Notes: generated from the sequence alone by a model not told the origin. Numbered from the stretch's first letter, positions 33,379 to 44,686 are shown. The stretch: 64,000 bases of DNA from Stenotrophomonas beteli (GCF_001431665.1 NZ_LLXV01000038.1:25899-89898), one strand, 5' to 3'. Translations and numbers: made by a program.

Positions 33379-34428
33379 TCAGTTCGGCCGTGCGGCACTG
33401 CTCTCACGGATGCGCAGCTGCACCGGCGCAACCGTGCGCCGTGGCGGCGCGTCCGGTTCGTCCAGCCGTTGCAGCAGCAGCGCGGCAGCTTGCCGGCCAC
33501 GCTCGCGCGGGTCGGCGGTGAGCGTGGTCAACGGCGGCACCGCGACCGACGCCTCGGAAATATCGTCGAAGCCGGTAACGGCGAAGTCGCCGCCCGGGCG
33601 GATGCCGCGCGAGTTCAAGCCCAGCATCAGGCCCAGTGCGACGGTGTCGTTGTAGCAGACCGCGGCACTCGGGCGATGGCCATCGGCAAACAGCTCATCG
33701 GTGCGCGCAGCGGCCTCCAGGCGGTTCGGCGCCGACTCGATCATCCAGCCCGGCGGCAGCGACAGGCCCGCTTCGGCCAGCGCCTGCTGGAAACCGGCAC
33801 GGCGCTGGTGGCACGAGCTCGATGCAGCGTGGCCGCCGAAGAAGGCGATCTGGCGGTGGCCGCGCTCGATCAGGTGGCGCGTGGCCAGGTAGGCACCGTG
33901 CTGGTTGTCCAGGGTCAGGAAGTCCCAGTCAGCCCCGGCCAGTTCGCGGTTGAACAGCAGCACGTTGGCGTTGGCACCCAGCGCCTGGCGCAACTGCGCG
34001 GTGTCACTGCCCTCGGCCGGCGACAGGATCAGGCCGGCCGGGGTGTGCTCCATCAGCGTGGACAGCACGGCCTGCTGGCGCTCGGGCGATTCACCGGTAC
34101 TGCCGAGCAGGGTCACGTAACCGCGCCCGCCCAGCGCCTCATCCACACCGGAGGCGAATTCGGCGAAGAACGGGTTGGACAGGTCGTTGATCACCAGCGC
34201 GATGCTCGACGACGTGCGGCGACGCAGGTTGGCGGCCGCGCGGTTGTAGACGTAGCGCTGGCGACGCAGCTCGGCCTCGACCTTGGCACGGGTATCGACG
34301 TTGACCAGCGGGCTGCCGCGCAGCACCAGCGACACAGTGGCCCGTGACACGCCGATGGCACGCGCGATGTCGGTCACCGTCACCGCCTTGCCGGCGCGCT
34401 TGCTGGAACTGCTGCCGTTGTCGTTCAT
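33379..34428 (-). CDS. LacI-family transcriptional repressor
   Basis: A 349-aa regulator. The N-terminal HTH is VTVTDIARAIGVSRATVSLV (about 16-35), followed by the hinge helix NRAAANLRRRTS and a periplasmic-binding-protein-like effector domain (SIALVINDLSNPFFAE onward; PSAAVCYNDTVALG; VTGFDD). The helix residues that dictate half-site specificity are Arg-Ala in SRATVS. It sits inside the mannoside operon between GH92 and the MFS gene. Six GATCGAT-type palindromes nearby are its probable operators, and a mannose-derived sugar its probable inducer. Confidence 0.9.
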   Translation of the reverse strand: MNDNGSSSSKRAGKAVTVTDIARAIGVSRATVSLVLRGSPLVNVDTRAKVEAELRRQRYVYNRAAANLRRRTSSSIALVINDLSNPFFAEFASGVDEALGGRGYVTLLGSTGESPERQQAVLSTLMEHTPAGLILSPAEGSDTAQLRQALGANANVLLFNRELAGADWDFLTLDNQHGAYLATRHLIERGHRQIAFFGGHAASSSCHQRRAGFQQALAEAGLSLPPGWMIESAPNRLEAAARTDELFADGHRPSAAVCYNDTVALGLMLGLNSRGIRPGGDFAVTGFDDISEASVAVPPLTTLTADPRERGRQAAALLLQRLDEPDAPPRRTVAPVQLRIRESSAARPN

Positions 34429-34524
34429 CGTCTTCCCGGACTCCGCTGGAGGCTCAAGCCTAATGGATCAGGGCCGTGTCGTGCGGTGCCGTTCGCTGGG
34501 TCACCGCGAACGGCACAGTCCGGC

Positions 34525-36990
34525 TCACCGCAGCGCGCTGCCCGGCGCCGCGCACCAGGACACCGGCAGGTCCTTCACCGCGGTGCCCCAGCCCTGCTCC
34601 GGCGCCTTCGCATCGAGCGCGAACTGCAGGCGCGGGCCCTGCTGCAGGCGGTTCCAGTCCAGCCATACCGGTGCATGCGCCTGGCCATCGACCTGCACGC
34701 CCTGCACGTACTGCAGGCGGCGGCCGTCGGCGCCCGGCGCGTCGATGCGCAGGGTGCGGCCATTGCCCATGTCCACTTCCACCTTGCTGAAGCGCGGGGT
34801 ATGCAGCAGGAACTGGCCGCTGCCCGGCACCGCCGGGTACATGCCGATGGCGCTGAACAGGTACCAGGCCGACATCGTGCCCAGATCGTCATTGCCGGTC
34901 ACGCCGTTGGGGGCATTGGTGAACAGCTGCTGCGCCGCACGCACCACCGCCGCCGTCTTCCACGGCTGGCCGATCAGCGTGTACAGCCACGGCGAGTGCA
35001 GGTCCGGCTCGTTGTTCGGGTTGTAGCGGAACTGGTTGTAGTAGCTGTACGGCCCGACCACCCACTCCTTGCGGGCGGCGTTGAGCGGGTCAGCCTGCAG
35101 TGCATCCATCGCGAAGAACGCATCGAGGCGGCGGCCGGCCTGTTCGCGGCCATCCATCGCATCGACCAGGCCCGGCACGTCCTGCTGCGCCAGCCACTGG
35201 TACTGCCAGGCGGTGCCTTCATGGAAGCCGTGATGCGAGCGCGGGCTGTAGTGACCATCGGCCGGCGTGTACCACTGGCCATCTTCGGTGCGCGGGCGCG
35301 GGAAGCCGGTGAAGCCGGTCTCGGCATCGCGCACCTGCGGGTCCCACACCTTGCGCCAGTTGCGGCCGCGCTCACGCAGCGTCGCCGCGTCCTGCGCATG
35401 GCCGAGGCCATCGGCCATCTGCGACAGCGCGCAGTCGGCCAGCGCGTACTCCAAGGTGGCCGAACCACCGTGGTGCGGATCGACATCCATGCCCTTGGAC
35501 GGGAACGCACGGTCGTAGACCACGTAGCCCTTGTCCAGGTAGGTCGGATTGCCGGAACGGCCGGCCATCCGCGAGTTCAGTGGCGGCGTACCGAACGCGT
35601 TGCGGCGCAGCGCATCCCAGGCCTGCGATTCGCGGCCCTTGAGCGCGCCGAAGCGCCACAGGTCGACCATGAACGGCGTGACCGGATCGCCGGTCATGAT
35701 GTTGGTCTCGAAGTTGGCATAGCCCCAGCGCGGCAGCCATCCCCCCTGTTCGTCGATCGCCAGCAGCGTGCGGCCGATGTCACGCGCCACGTCCGGGCGG
35801 GTCAGTGCCAGCCACTGGTTCTGCGCGCGGTAGGTATCCCACAGCGAGAAGTACTCGTAGTAGGTCCAGCCGTCGGCACGATGGATGCCATCGTCATAGC
35901 CGCGGTAGCGGCCATCGGCGTCGTTGCCGGTCATCGGCTGCAGCAGCGCGTGGTAGACCGCGCTGTAGAACACCGTGCGGTCATCGCCAGTGCCGCCCTG
36001 CACGCGCACCCGGCCCAGCTGCTCACGCCAGGCCTGCTGGGACAGCGCGCGCATGCGGTCGAAACCGATCAGCTGCCCACCCTGCATGCCCTCGGCGCGC
36101 AGGTTGGTGCGCGCGCCTTCGGCATCCACATGCGAGATCGCGCTGACCGCTGTCACCGACTGGCCCTTGGCCAGGTCGAAACTGAGCCAGGCACCGTTCG
36201 GCTTCTGTTCGCCTTCCATGCTGTGGCGCGCGCCCGGCAGGCCGCCGCCCTCGCCCCAGGTGCCATGCGCCTTGAACGGGCGGTCGAACTCGATGCGGAA
36301 CCAGGTCGTGTACTGGTGCCCGCCACAGAAACTCTTGGTGACCAGCTTGCCTTCGACCACACGGTCGCCGACCACATCGACCACGCTGCCGATCACCGAA
36401 TGGCGCTCGTTGGCCTGGCCGACGTTGACCAGCACGTGGCCCTCGCCCTGGCGCTGGCTGAAGGTATAGCGCTCGGCGGCGGCGCGGGTGCGCGCGGTGG
36501 CTTCGGCATCGATGCCGCCATAGCTGGTCAGACGCACTTTGTAATAGCCCGCCTGGCCGATTTCGCCGTCGTGGGAATAGGACGCGGCGTAAGCCTTGTG
36601 ATCGAACTGCTTGGCGTTGCCGGTATCGAAATCGCCGCCCGGGCCGATCGACCCGGTTACTGGCAGTACCGACACCTGGCCGCCCTGCTCCCAGCAACCG
36701 GCACCGGAAATGAAGGAGTGACCGAAGCCCCGGATCTTCTCGTCGTCGTAGCGCCAGCCCGAGTAGTGGCTGCCGATCGGGCTGACCTGGATCAGGCCGA
36801 ACGGTGCCGACGCGCCCGGGAAGGTATTGCCGTCGTCCTTGCTGCCGATGAAGGTGTTGACCTCGCGCTCCAGCGCAGCCGGTGCAGCCTGCAGCAGCAT
36901 CGGCATGGCCGAAAGCGCCAGCAGACAGGCCAGGCGCGCCAGCGGGCGCGAGGTCGATGGGACGGCGGGAGCGGACGGCACTGGACGCAT
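34525..36990 (-). CDS. exported GH92 alpha-mannosidase
   Basis: An 821-aa enzyme with a signal peptide (LARLACLLALSAMPMLLQAA). GH92 features: an N-terminal beta-sandwich beginning VNTFIGSKDDGNTFPGASAP, SGWRYDDEKIRGFGHSFISG, then the (alpha/alpha)6 barrel with FYSAVYHALLQP, YEYFSLWDTYRAQNQWLAL, ANFETNIMTGDPVTPFMVDL and GNDDLGTMSAWYLFSAIGMY. Ca-dependent, it removes alpha-1,2 (or other alpha) mannose from high-mannose N-glycans. First gene after the operator at 37117, so probably the lead gene of GH92-lacI-MFS-pfkB-AGE-beta-mannosidase. Confidence 0.92.
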   Translation of the reverse strand: MRPVPSAPAVPSTSRPLARLACLLALSAMPMLLQAAPAALEREVNTFIGSKDDGNTFPGASAPFGLIQVSPIGSHYSGWRYDDEKIRGFGHSFISGAGCWEQGGQVSVLPVTGSIGPGGDFDTGNAKQFDHKAYAASYSHDGEIGQAGYYKVRLTSYGGIDAEATARTRAAAERYTFSQRQGEGHVLVNVGQANERHSVIGSVVDVVGDRVVEGKLVTKSFCGGHQYTTWFRIEFDRPFKAHGTWGEGGGLPGARHSMEGEQKPNGAWLSFDLAKGQSVTAVSAISHVDAEGARTNLRAEGMQGGQLIGFDRMRALSQQAWREQLGRVRVQGGTGDDRTVFYSAVYHALLQPMTGNDADGRYRGYDDGIHRADGWTYYEYFSLWDTYRAQNQWLALTRPDVARDIGRTLLAIDEQGGWLPRWGYANFETNIMTGDPVTPFMVDLWRFGALKGRESQAWDALRRNAFGTPPLNSRMAGRSGNPTYLDKGYVVYDRAFPSKGMDVDPHHGGSATLEYALADCALSQMADGLGHAQDAATLRERGRNWRKVWDPQVRDAETGFTGFPRPRTEDGQWYTPADGHYSPRSHHGFHEGTAWQYQWLAQQDVPGLVDAMDGREQAGRRLDAFFAMDALQADPLNAARKEWVVGPYSYYNQFRYNPNNEPDLHSPWLYTLIGQPWKTAAVVRAAQQLFTNAPNGVTGNDDLGTMSAWYLFSAIGMYPAVPGSGQFLLHTPRFSKVEVDMGNGRTLRIDAPGADGRRLQYVQGVQVDGQAHAPVWLDWNRLQQGPRLQFALDAKAPEQGWGTAVKDLPVSWCAAPGSALR

Positions 36991-37116
36991 GTCGGGTTCC
37001 TGTAGTCGATGACGCGAAGGCAGACGGCAGGGTCGTTCGGCACCGTTCCGCTGAGTCCCGCCGTGACCGGCAGAGAGCTCCCCCTGGAATGACGCCCGAC
37101 CCGTGCGGTCGTGAAT

Positions 37117-37130
37117 TTAGATCGATTCAA
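37117..37130. promoter_or_regulatory. putative LacI-type operator (GH92 operon)
   Basis: TTAGATCGATTCAA, a 14-bp palindrome with a central CG, 127 nt upstream of the GH92 start. It is identical to the site at 37972 and one base from that at 37852. The central CpG is the hallmark of LacI-family sites. Confidence 0.7.
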
Positions 37131-37187
37131 GTAGAGCATGCAGGTTCAGCCGAATGCATTCTGCGGCGCAGCATGAGAGGGGTGTTC

Positions 37188-37360
37188 GGCAGGGCTGCGC
37201 CCTGCACCTGCCGAAGCCGAAGCCGAAGCCGAAGCAACAGCAAAAGCCGGCTATCCGTGGGATGGCGCGGTGGGTCCGGTTGCGGGGGACGCCGTAAACC
37301 CGTCCCTGGGGGCTTGGCCGCGGCATCCATGCCGCGGACACCCCCGCAACCGGGCCCACC
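37188..37360 (+). repeat. structured intergenic repeat element, left copy
   Basis: In order: the box GGCAGGGCTGCGCCCTGCAC (from 37188), four tandem AGCCGA-type hexamers (37210-37234), an outer arm GGTGGGTCCGGTTGCGGGGG (37269-37288), a core beginning ACGCCGTAAACCCGTCCCTG (37289-37313), an inner hairpin CCGCGGCATCCATGCCGCGG (37318-37337), and the outer closing arm (37341-37360). An inverted copy lies at 37537-37718. Confidence 0.75.
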
Positions 37361-37390
37361 CCGCCTTCGACAGATTTCCGCGATCTGTGA

Positions 37391-37409
37391 ATCCACGCCA
37401 TACGTGGAT
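37391..37409. repeat. palindrome ATCCACGCCATACGTGGAT
   Basis: Near-identical to the palindrome at 1758-1776 and preceded by TGTGA. It lies between the left element and the GGGGTCAG hairpin. Confidence 0.55.
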
Positions 37410-37436
37410 GAATCTCTGTCGGATAACGAAATCAAT

Positions 37437-37479
37437 TGGGGTCAGATCCGTTTTCCAACGGAAAACGGATCTGACCCCA
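37437..37479. repeat. GGGGTCAGATCC-type hairpin, copy 1
   Basis: TGGGGTCAGATCCGTTTTCC runs into its inverted copy ending GGATCTGACCCCA, a near-perfect 43-nt palindrome with almost no loop. Similar hairpins are at 48689-48724 and 61138-61180. Confidence 0.85.
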
Positions 37480-37536
37480 CGACCCCATGCCGTTCCAGGA
37501 TCAATCCAACCGTCACCGGGAAACTGTCAAAGGCGG

Positions 37537-37718
37537 GGCGGTGTGGGCTGGCAGGACCGTTGGCGCCATGGATGGCACCATCGAGCCCCCAGGGACGGGT
37601 TTACGGCGCGTCCTGCCAGTCCACACCGCCCTGCCAAACCAGCAGAAAACCAGAGCCGCTTTGGCTTTGGCTTTGGCCGTTGCCCTAGCTTCAAGCAGGT
37701 GCAGGGCGCAGCCCTGCC
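37537..37718 (-). repeat. structured intergenic repeat element, right (inverted) copy
   Basis: On the minus strand it has the same parts in the same order as the left copy: the GCAGGGCTGCGCCCTGCACC box (37699-37718), tandem AAAGCC hexamers, outer arm GGCGGTGTGGACTGGCAGGA, the same ACGCCGTAAACCCGTCCCTG-type core (37584-37608), an inner hairpin with loop CATCCATGG, and the closing arm. The arms differ from the left copy but still pair. Confidence 0.75.
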
Positions 37719-37851
37719 GACCCACCCTCCCTGCGCACGAAAACGATTTCACTGATTTCAGCAAACCGTCATCCCTTCGCCACGCCAGTACCATATTGCG
37801 GAGCAGCATGCGCCCACGGGCGACCCATGCTAAAAATCGCCCGCCCATCGC

Positions 37852-37865
37852 TTAGATCGATCCAA
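37852..37865. promoter_or_regulatory. putative LacI-type operator (TonB receptor 1, distal)
   Basis: TTAGATCGATCCAA, 171 nt upstream of the receptor start and 106 nt before the second site. Paired sites suggest repression by looping or cooperative binding. Confidence 0.65.
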
Positions 37866-37971
37866 GACGACGTTGCGATGGCCGGGAGTTGGGGAACAGC
37901 AACAGGACGTACCAGGCCGCACGCGCGTTGCTGCTGCCACTGCATGGCGACAGCCGCAAAGTCACTTCAAA

Positions 37972-37985
37972 TTAGATCGATTCAA
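37972..37985. promoter_or_regulatory. putative LacI-type operator (TonB receptor 1, proximal)
   Basis: TTAGATCGATTCAA, identical to the GH92 site, 51 nt upstream of the chosen receptor start, where it would overlap the promoter or early transcript. Confidence 0.7.
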
Positions 37986-38036
37986 GTTGTCCGTGCCACG
38001 TCACCGGATCAATCCATGAGAGAGGGAGAGATGGGA

Positions 38037-41000
38037 ATGAAGCATTCAACACGTACGCACGGCCAGGACGCATTGTCGCTGGCCATCGCGCTGGCCCTGG
38101 CTGCCGCCGTCATTCCGGCAGGCGCCGCCGCGCAGCAGGCCGCGTCCACCGGCACGCAGGATGCCACCACCCTGGACAGCGTCCAGGTCACCGGCTACCG
38201 CTACGCCATCGAGAAGAGCCTCGAGCAGAAGCGCGATGCCAACGCCGTGGTCGAAGTGATCACCGCCGAGGACGTCGGCAAGTTCCCCGACAAGAACGTT
38301 GCCGACGCGCTGCAGCGCGTGCCCGGCGTGGTCATCACCCGCAGCGGTGGTGAAGGCAAGAGCGTCAGCGTGCGCGGCCTCGCACCGGACCTGACCCTGA
38401 CCCAGTTGAACGGCAACTACGTGGCCACGTCGGAAACCAACGACGAAGCCACGCGTTCGTTCAACTACACCCTGCTGCCGTCGAACATGCTGTCCAGCGC
38501 CGAGCTGTTCAAGTCGCCGGAAGCACGCATCGACGAAGGCGGCATCGGCGGCACGGTCATCCTGCACACCCGCCGTCCGCTGGACATGGAATCCAACTCC
38601 GGCTTCGTCACGCTCGAGGGCACCTCCTCCGACACCCATCACGATATCGATCCGCAGGCATCGGCGCTGTACTCGTGGCATAGCCAGGACGAGCGCTTCG
38701 GCGTGCTGGTGGGCGTGACCCAGCAGAAGCGCACCACCCGGACCATGGAAGCCAGCACCGAGGATTACCAGTGGTATGGTGCCGGCAAGGCGCGTGATGC
38801 CTACGGCAATACGCAGGCGCAGGATGGCATCCACTACTGGTGGGGCCGCTCCGGCTTCAACAACCAGTCCGGCCAGAACTACACCGACTTCTTCATGCCG
38901 ACGTCGGTGAACTTCGCGGTGAAGGAAGAGAAGCGCGAGCGCAAGGGCGGCCAGCTGACCTTCCAGTTCAAGCCGGTCGACAACCTGACCCTGACCGCGA
39001 ACTACTTCCGCTTCGAGCTTCAGGGTGATTACACCCAGAACATGCTGAAGATTCCCGAATGGAGCATGGCCCGCTTCAACGGCGACGGCAACTGGGCCGG
39101 CGGCCGCCTGCTCAACGGCCTGGATTTCGATCCCAGTGGCAGCATCGTTACCGGTGGCCAGTTCGAGAAGCTGGCCGGGAAGACCTACTACTGCAGCGAG
39201 GACGAGGCCAAGGCCGCCGGTCTTGCGCCAGGCGGCTGGGGCCCGGACGACTGCACCGTTCCGACCCCGCAGCTGACCGGTGGCTACAGCAAGGAAAAGG
39301 CACTTTCGCAGACCGCCGACCTGAGCATCGACTGGGACATCAGTCCGCTGTGGAAGGCGTCGTTCACCGGTGGCCGCACCTGGTCCGAAGGTGGCCCGTC
39401 GATGAACTTCCGCATGTCGGCCAAGCCGCGCCGCAAGGACGGCAACGTCTACCTGCCCGGCAACCTTTACAGCGCCTGGGACCTGACCGGCACGCCATCT
39501 GCGACCTTCTCGCCTGACCTGCAGCAGCAGCTGATGAACGGCATCGCCGAGGTCGATACCGGATCCACCGATTCGTCGTGGAAGCGCACCGAAGTCAAGC
39601 AGAACTACTTCCAGGCCGATGTGACCAAGCTGTTCGAGTCCGGCTGGCTGGATTCGATCCAGTTCGGCGCCAAGTACCGTGATGGCAAGGTCCACCGCAA
39701 TACCGGCAATACCTACTGGGTGTGCCCGGGCCGCGACCCTGCCGACTATGACAACAGCCGCTACCAGAGCGGCTGCGACCCGACCGCCGGCAACGCGCAG
39801 CCGGGCTTCTTCCTGTCCAACCCGATCAGCAACATCGCCGGCGGTTTCAACGCCAATGTGTTCCCGGGCATCAACTACCCGGCCTACATCGATTACCTGA
39901 ACCAGACCTACGGCGGTTCGCACAACCGGACCGAGGAAGATTTCGTCTACAACGTCAACGAGAAGATCTACTCCGGCTACTTCCAGGCCAACTTCCGTAC
40001 CGAACGCCTGCGCGGCAACGTCGGCGTGCGCGTGGTGCGTACCAAGCAGTTCGCCCAGTCTTCCGACTCGATCGAGAAGTTCAACGACTACTTCCTGGAC
40101 AACGCCTCCGGCGCGCCGATGGCGTGCACCGATCCGGCCGCGGCAGCCTATCCGACCTACAGCTGCGAAAGTGGCTTCGTGCGCCTGCCGCACGACCTCG
40201 CGCAGAGCAAGACCTACGACCTGATCGGCGTGGACCGTACCTACACCGACGTGCTGCCGAGCTTCAACATCGCCTGGGACATCACCGATACGCTGGTCCT
40301 GCGTGGCGCGGCGTCCAAGGTCATCGCCCGTCCGGGCTACACCGACATCGCCGCACCCGGCGCCCTGAGCTACTACAGCCAGGAGTACGTCAACGACCGC
40401 CGCGTGGCGGGCGGCGCATCGACTGCCGGCTGGGTCGGCCAGGGCAGCAACAAGCAGCTGGAGCCGTTCAAGGCGACCCAGTTCGACCTGGGCCTGGAGT
40501 GGTACTTCCAGCCCGGTGCCGTTGCGGGCGTGGGCCTGTTCCGCAAGAACGTGGACAACTTCACCCTGCCGGTGGTGCGCGACACGCCGATGGTCATCGG
40601 TGGCGAGGCGGTGACCGTGCAACGCTACGAGACCCAGGCCAACGGCCGTGATGGCGTCTCCCAGGGCGTGGAGCTGTACGGCCAGTACACCTTCGATTTC
40701 GGCGTGGGCGTGCAGGCCAACTACACCTACAACGACACCAACCTGGCGTCGATCGTACTGGATGGCCAGGAGATCGGCTCTTCGCCGCTGGTCGGCAGCG
40801 CCAAGAACCAGGCCAACGTGACCGTGTTCTACGAGAACGAGAAGTTCCTCGCACGCGCTTCGTTCAACCGGCGTGGCCAGGTGGTCGGCGGGCTCAACAA
40901 CGGCCTCACCGTTTACACCGAACCCTACGATCAGCTGGATCTGAACGTTGCCTACAACCTGACCCCGGACTGGACGCTGACCGCCTCGGTGATCAACGCC

Positions 41001-41108
41001 ACCAAGTCCGAACAGCGCGTGCACCTGGGCAGTGACAGCAAGGCCCGCCTCATTTCCAACACCTATGCAGGCCGCCAGCTGTACTTCGGCGCCACCTGGA
41101 AGTTCTAA
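38037..41108 (+). CDS. TonB-dependent outer-membrane receptor 1 (glycan-type)
   Basis: A 1023-aa receptor. AGGGAG ending 8 nt before ATG 38037 favours this start over nearby in-frame ATGs. A signal peptide (LSLAIALALAAAVIPAGAAA) is followed by a DSVQVTGYR TonB-box-like segment, a plug domain (VVEVITAEDVGKFPDKNVAD, ALQRVPGVVITR; about 60-180) and a 22-strand barrel ending in the Phe-terminated GRQLYFGATWKF. Its size and the FPDKNVADALQR motif are typical of large carbohydrate-uptake receptors of Xanthomonadaceae and Caulobacter. Divergent from the mannosidase operon with shared operators, so it likely imports mannose-containing glycans. Confidence 0.88.
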   Translation: MKHSTRTHGQDALSLAIALALAAAVIPAGAAAQQAASTGTQDATTLDSVQVTGYRYAIEKSLEQKRDANAVVEVITAEDVGKFPDKNVADALQRVPGVVITRSGGEGKSVSVRGLAPDLTLTQLNGNYVATSETNDEATRSFNYTLLPSNMLSSAELFKSPEARIDEGGIGGTVILHTRRPLDMESNSGFVTLEGTSSDTHHDIDPQASALYSWHSQDERFGVLVGVTQQKRTTRTMEASTEDYQWYGAGKARDAYGNTQAQDGIHYWWGRSGFNNQSGQNYTDFFMPTSVNFAVKEEKRERKGGQLTFQFKPVDNLTLTANYFRFELQGDYTQNMLKIPEWSMARFNGDGNWAGGRLLNGLDFDPSGSIVTGGQFEKLAGKTYYCSEDEAKAAGLAPGGWGPDDCTVPTPQLTGGYSKEKALSQTADLSIDWDISPLWKASFTGGRTWSEGGPSMNFRMSAKPRRKDGNVYLPGNLYSAWDLTGTPSATFSPDLQQQLMNGIAEVDTGSTDSSWKRTEVKQNYFQADVTKLFESGWLDSIQFGAKYRDGKVHRNTGNTYWVCPGRDPADYDNSRYQSGCDPTAGNAQPGFFLSNPISNIAGGFNANVFPGINYPAYIDYLNQTYGGSHNRTEEDFVYNVNEKIYSGYFQANFRTERLRGNVGVRVVRTKQFAQSSDSIEKFNDYFLDNASGAPMACTDPAAAAYPTYSCESGFVRLPHDLAQSKTYDLIGVDRTYTDVLPSFNIAWDITDTLVLRGAASKVIARPGYTDIAAPGALSYYSQEYVNDRRVAGGASTAGWVGQGSNKQLEPFKATQFDLGLEWYFQPGAVAGVGLFRKNVDNFTLPVVRDTPMVIGGEAVTVQRYETQANGRDGVSQGVELYGQYTFDFGVGVQANYTYNDTNLASIVLDGQEIGSSPLVGSAKNQANVTVFYENEKFLARASFNRRGQVVGGLNNGLTVYTEPYDQLDLNVAYNLTPDWTLTASVINATKSEQRVHLGSDSKARLISNTYAGRQLYFGATWKF

Positions 41109-41177
41109 GGCAACACCGGGTTGCCCGGGCGCGCCCCGGTGCAACCCACGCCCCGCCCTGGCGGGGACGTTCCTCCA

Positions 41178-41213
41178 CGGCAGCCGCGCTGGTACAGGTG
41201 GCTGCCGTTTTTG
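41178..41213 (+). terminator. intrinsic terminator after TonB receptor 1
   Basis: CGGCAGCC (41178-41185) pairs with GGCTGCCG (41200-41207), followed at once by TTTTTG. A good Rho-independent terminator isolating the receptor from copZ. Confidence 0.75.
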
Positions 41214-41263
41214 TTGGAAAGGATGATTCGTTGCCGGCGATGGCCTGGCGTTCAGCCCCGCGC

Positions 41264-41294
41264 TTGACCCTGCCATCGTTGCAAGGTGCACACT
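41264..41294 (+). promoter_or_regulatory. CueR-type promoter/operator of copZ
   Basis: TTGACC (-35, 41264-41269), a 19-nt spacer and a CACACT -10. The spacer carries the MerR-type dyad ACCCTGC...GCAAGGT (41267-41287). The long spacer and the ACC...GGT dyad are those of CueR-activated promoters. It matches the copA site in layout. Confidence 0.72.
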
Positions 41295-41327
41295 GACTCC
41301 ACCCCAAGAGCACCGAAGGAGCTACAG

Positions 41328-41522
41328 ATGGAATTCCATGTCGATGGCATGACCTGCGGCGGCTGCGCGCGCAGCGTGACCCGTGCGATCCAGCAGATCG
41401 ATCCCAATGCCAGCGTGGTCGCCGACCCGCCGACCGGCCTGGTCAAGGTGCAGACCACCGCATCTCAGGAAGACGTCTTCGCCGCGGTGAACGATGCCGG
41501 CTTCCCACCGCGCACTGCCTGA
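41328..41522 (+). CDS. copZ: copper chaperone, HMA domain (CopZ-like)
   Basis: A 64-aa single heavy-metal-associated domain, ferredoxin-like fold: MEFHVDGMTCGGCARSV with the Cu(I)-binding CxxC at residues 10-13, ending DVFAAVNDAGFPPRTA. AAGGAGC 6 nt upstream fixes ATG 41328. It should carry Cu(I) to CopA and buffer cytoplasmic copper. Preceded by a CueR-type promoter and followed by a bidirectional terminator. Confidence 0.9.
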   Translation: MEFHVDGMTCGGCARSVTRAIQQIDPNASVVADPPTGLVKVQTTASQEDVFAAVNDAGFPPRTA

Positions 41523-41549
41523 TCCCCTGCCCCCGTCTCACACAGAAAG

Positions 41550-41581
41550 GCCCGCCCGCTGCTGCACCGGGCGGGCTTTTT
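41550..41581. terminator. terminator between copZ and cueR
   Basis: GCCCGCCCG (41550-41558) pairs with CGGGCGGGC (41568-41576), followed by TTTTT. On the minus strand the same hairpin is followed by CTTTCT, so it may serve both convergent genes. Confidence 0.8.
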
Positions 41582-41599
41582 AACGCATGCGATATCGAG

Positions 41600-42055
41600 T
41601 CAATACTTGTGCGTACGCCGCCGCACCGCACCGGTCTTCGCGGTATCGACCGGTACCGGCATCTCATCGTCCTCACCCAGCCGCTGCAGGATCGGGCACT
41701 CCGGGCGCTCGTCGCCGGCGCAGCAATCGATCAGCGATTTCAGCGTGTCGGCCATCTGCCGCATGTGCTCGATGCGTTGTTCCAGGTCGACGATGTGCTG
41801 CTCGGCCAGGCGCTTGACGTCGGCACTGTGCCGCGAGGTGTCGTTCCAGAGCCCGAGCAGGTCGGTGATCTCGGCGACCTGGAAGCCGAGATCGCGCGCG
41901 CGGCGGATGAAACGCAGGCGGTGGATGTCCGCCTGCGAGTAGGCCCGGTAGCCCGACTCGGTTCTATCGGCGGCCGGAATCAGGCCGATCTGTTCGTAGT
42001 AGCGGATCATCTTTGCAGAGACGCTGGACGCCTTGGCGGCTTCACCGATGTTCAT
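41600..42055 (-). CDS. cueR: CueR: Cu(I)-responsive MerR-family activator
   Basis: A 151-aa MerR regulator: wHTH MNIGEAAKASSVSAKMIRYY, ESGYRAYSQADIHRLRFIRR, dimer helix about 80-112, and the metal-binding loop CCAGDERPECPIL (Cys-x7-Cys, about 112-120), the CueR arrangement for Cu(I)/Ag(I). It lies 11 nt downstream of copA in the same direction, so it is probably autoregulated from the copA promoter. The C-terminal tail beyond residue 130 is basic and somewhat longer than in E. coli CueR. Confidence 0.92.
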   Translation of the reverse strand: MNIGEAAKASSVSAKMIRYYEQIGLIPAADRTESGYRAYSQADIHRLRFIRRARDLGFQVAEITDLLGLWNDTSRHSADVKRLAEQHIVDLEQRIEHMRQMADTLKSLIDCCAGDERPECPILQRLGEDDEMPVPVDTAKTGAVRRRTHKY

Positions 42056-42066
42056 GCGGTTCTCCT

Positions 42067-44559
<2,493 letters not shown>

Positions 44560-44593
44560 GATCGGATTCCCGGGCTTCCTTCTGGAGGCGCAC

Positions 44594-44624
44594 AGGCTAA
44601 ACCTTGCCATCGTGGGAAGGTCAA
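44594..44624 (-). promoter_or_regulatory. CueR-type promoter/operator of copA
   Basis: On the minus strand: TTGACC (-35, 44624-44619), a 19-nt spacer and TAGCCT (-10, 44599-44594). The spacer dyad ACCTTCCCA...TGGCAAGGT (44621-44601) agrees almost base for base with the known E. coli copA CueR site layout. The start codon lies 35 nt downstream. Confidence 0.85.
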
Positions 44625-44686
44625 ATCCAGCGACCGGGGGGTCATGGAAGGGTTCATCCATGCATGGCGTGGATCCGCCAAGGCAC

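Larger units (their letters stand above)
36991..38036. other. divergent intergenic region without genes
   Basis: 1,046 nt between GH92 and TonB receptor 1. It holds three operator-like palindromes, two inverted structured elements, one short palindrome and one GGGGTCAG hairpin. Short open frames in it run through the repeats and have no ribosome sites or familiar products, so no protein is called. Confidence 0.7.

Noticed and set aside
34486..37005. Long plus-strand open frame opposite GH92
   Set aside because: No recognisable domain, and His/Arg/Val-rich shadow composition; GH92 on the other strand is clear along its whole length.
37437..37479. Interpretation of the GGGGTCAG hairpin as a Rho-independent terminator
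   Set aside because: No U-run follows on either strand and the same arms recur in other contexts, so it is called a repeat.
36882..37848. Several 90-270-codon frames in the GH92-TonB receptor gap
   Set aside because: They translate the repeat elements (for example AKAKAKA from the hexamers) and change between copies in step with the DNA structure, not as protein.
38046..41291. An open frame of over 1,000 codons on the minus strand opposite TonB receptor 1
   Set aside because: Same antisense-shadow composition; the plus strand has signal peptide, plug and barrel motifs with a good ribosome site.
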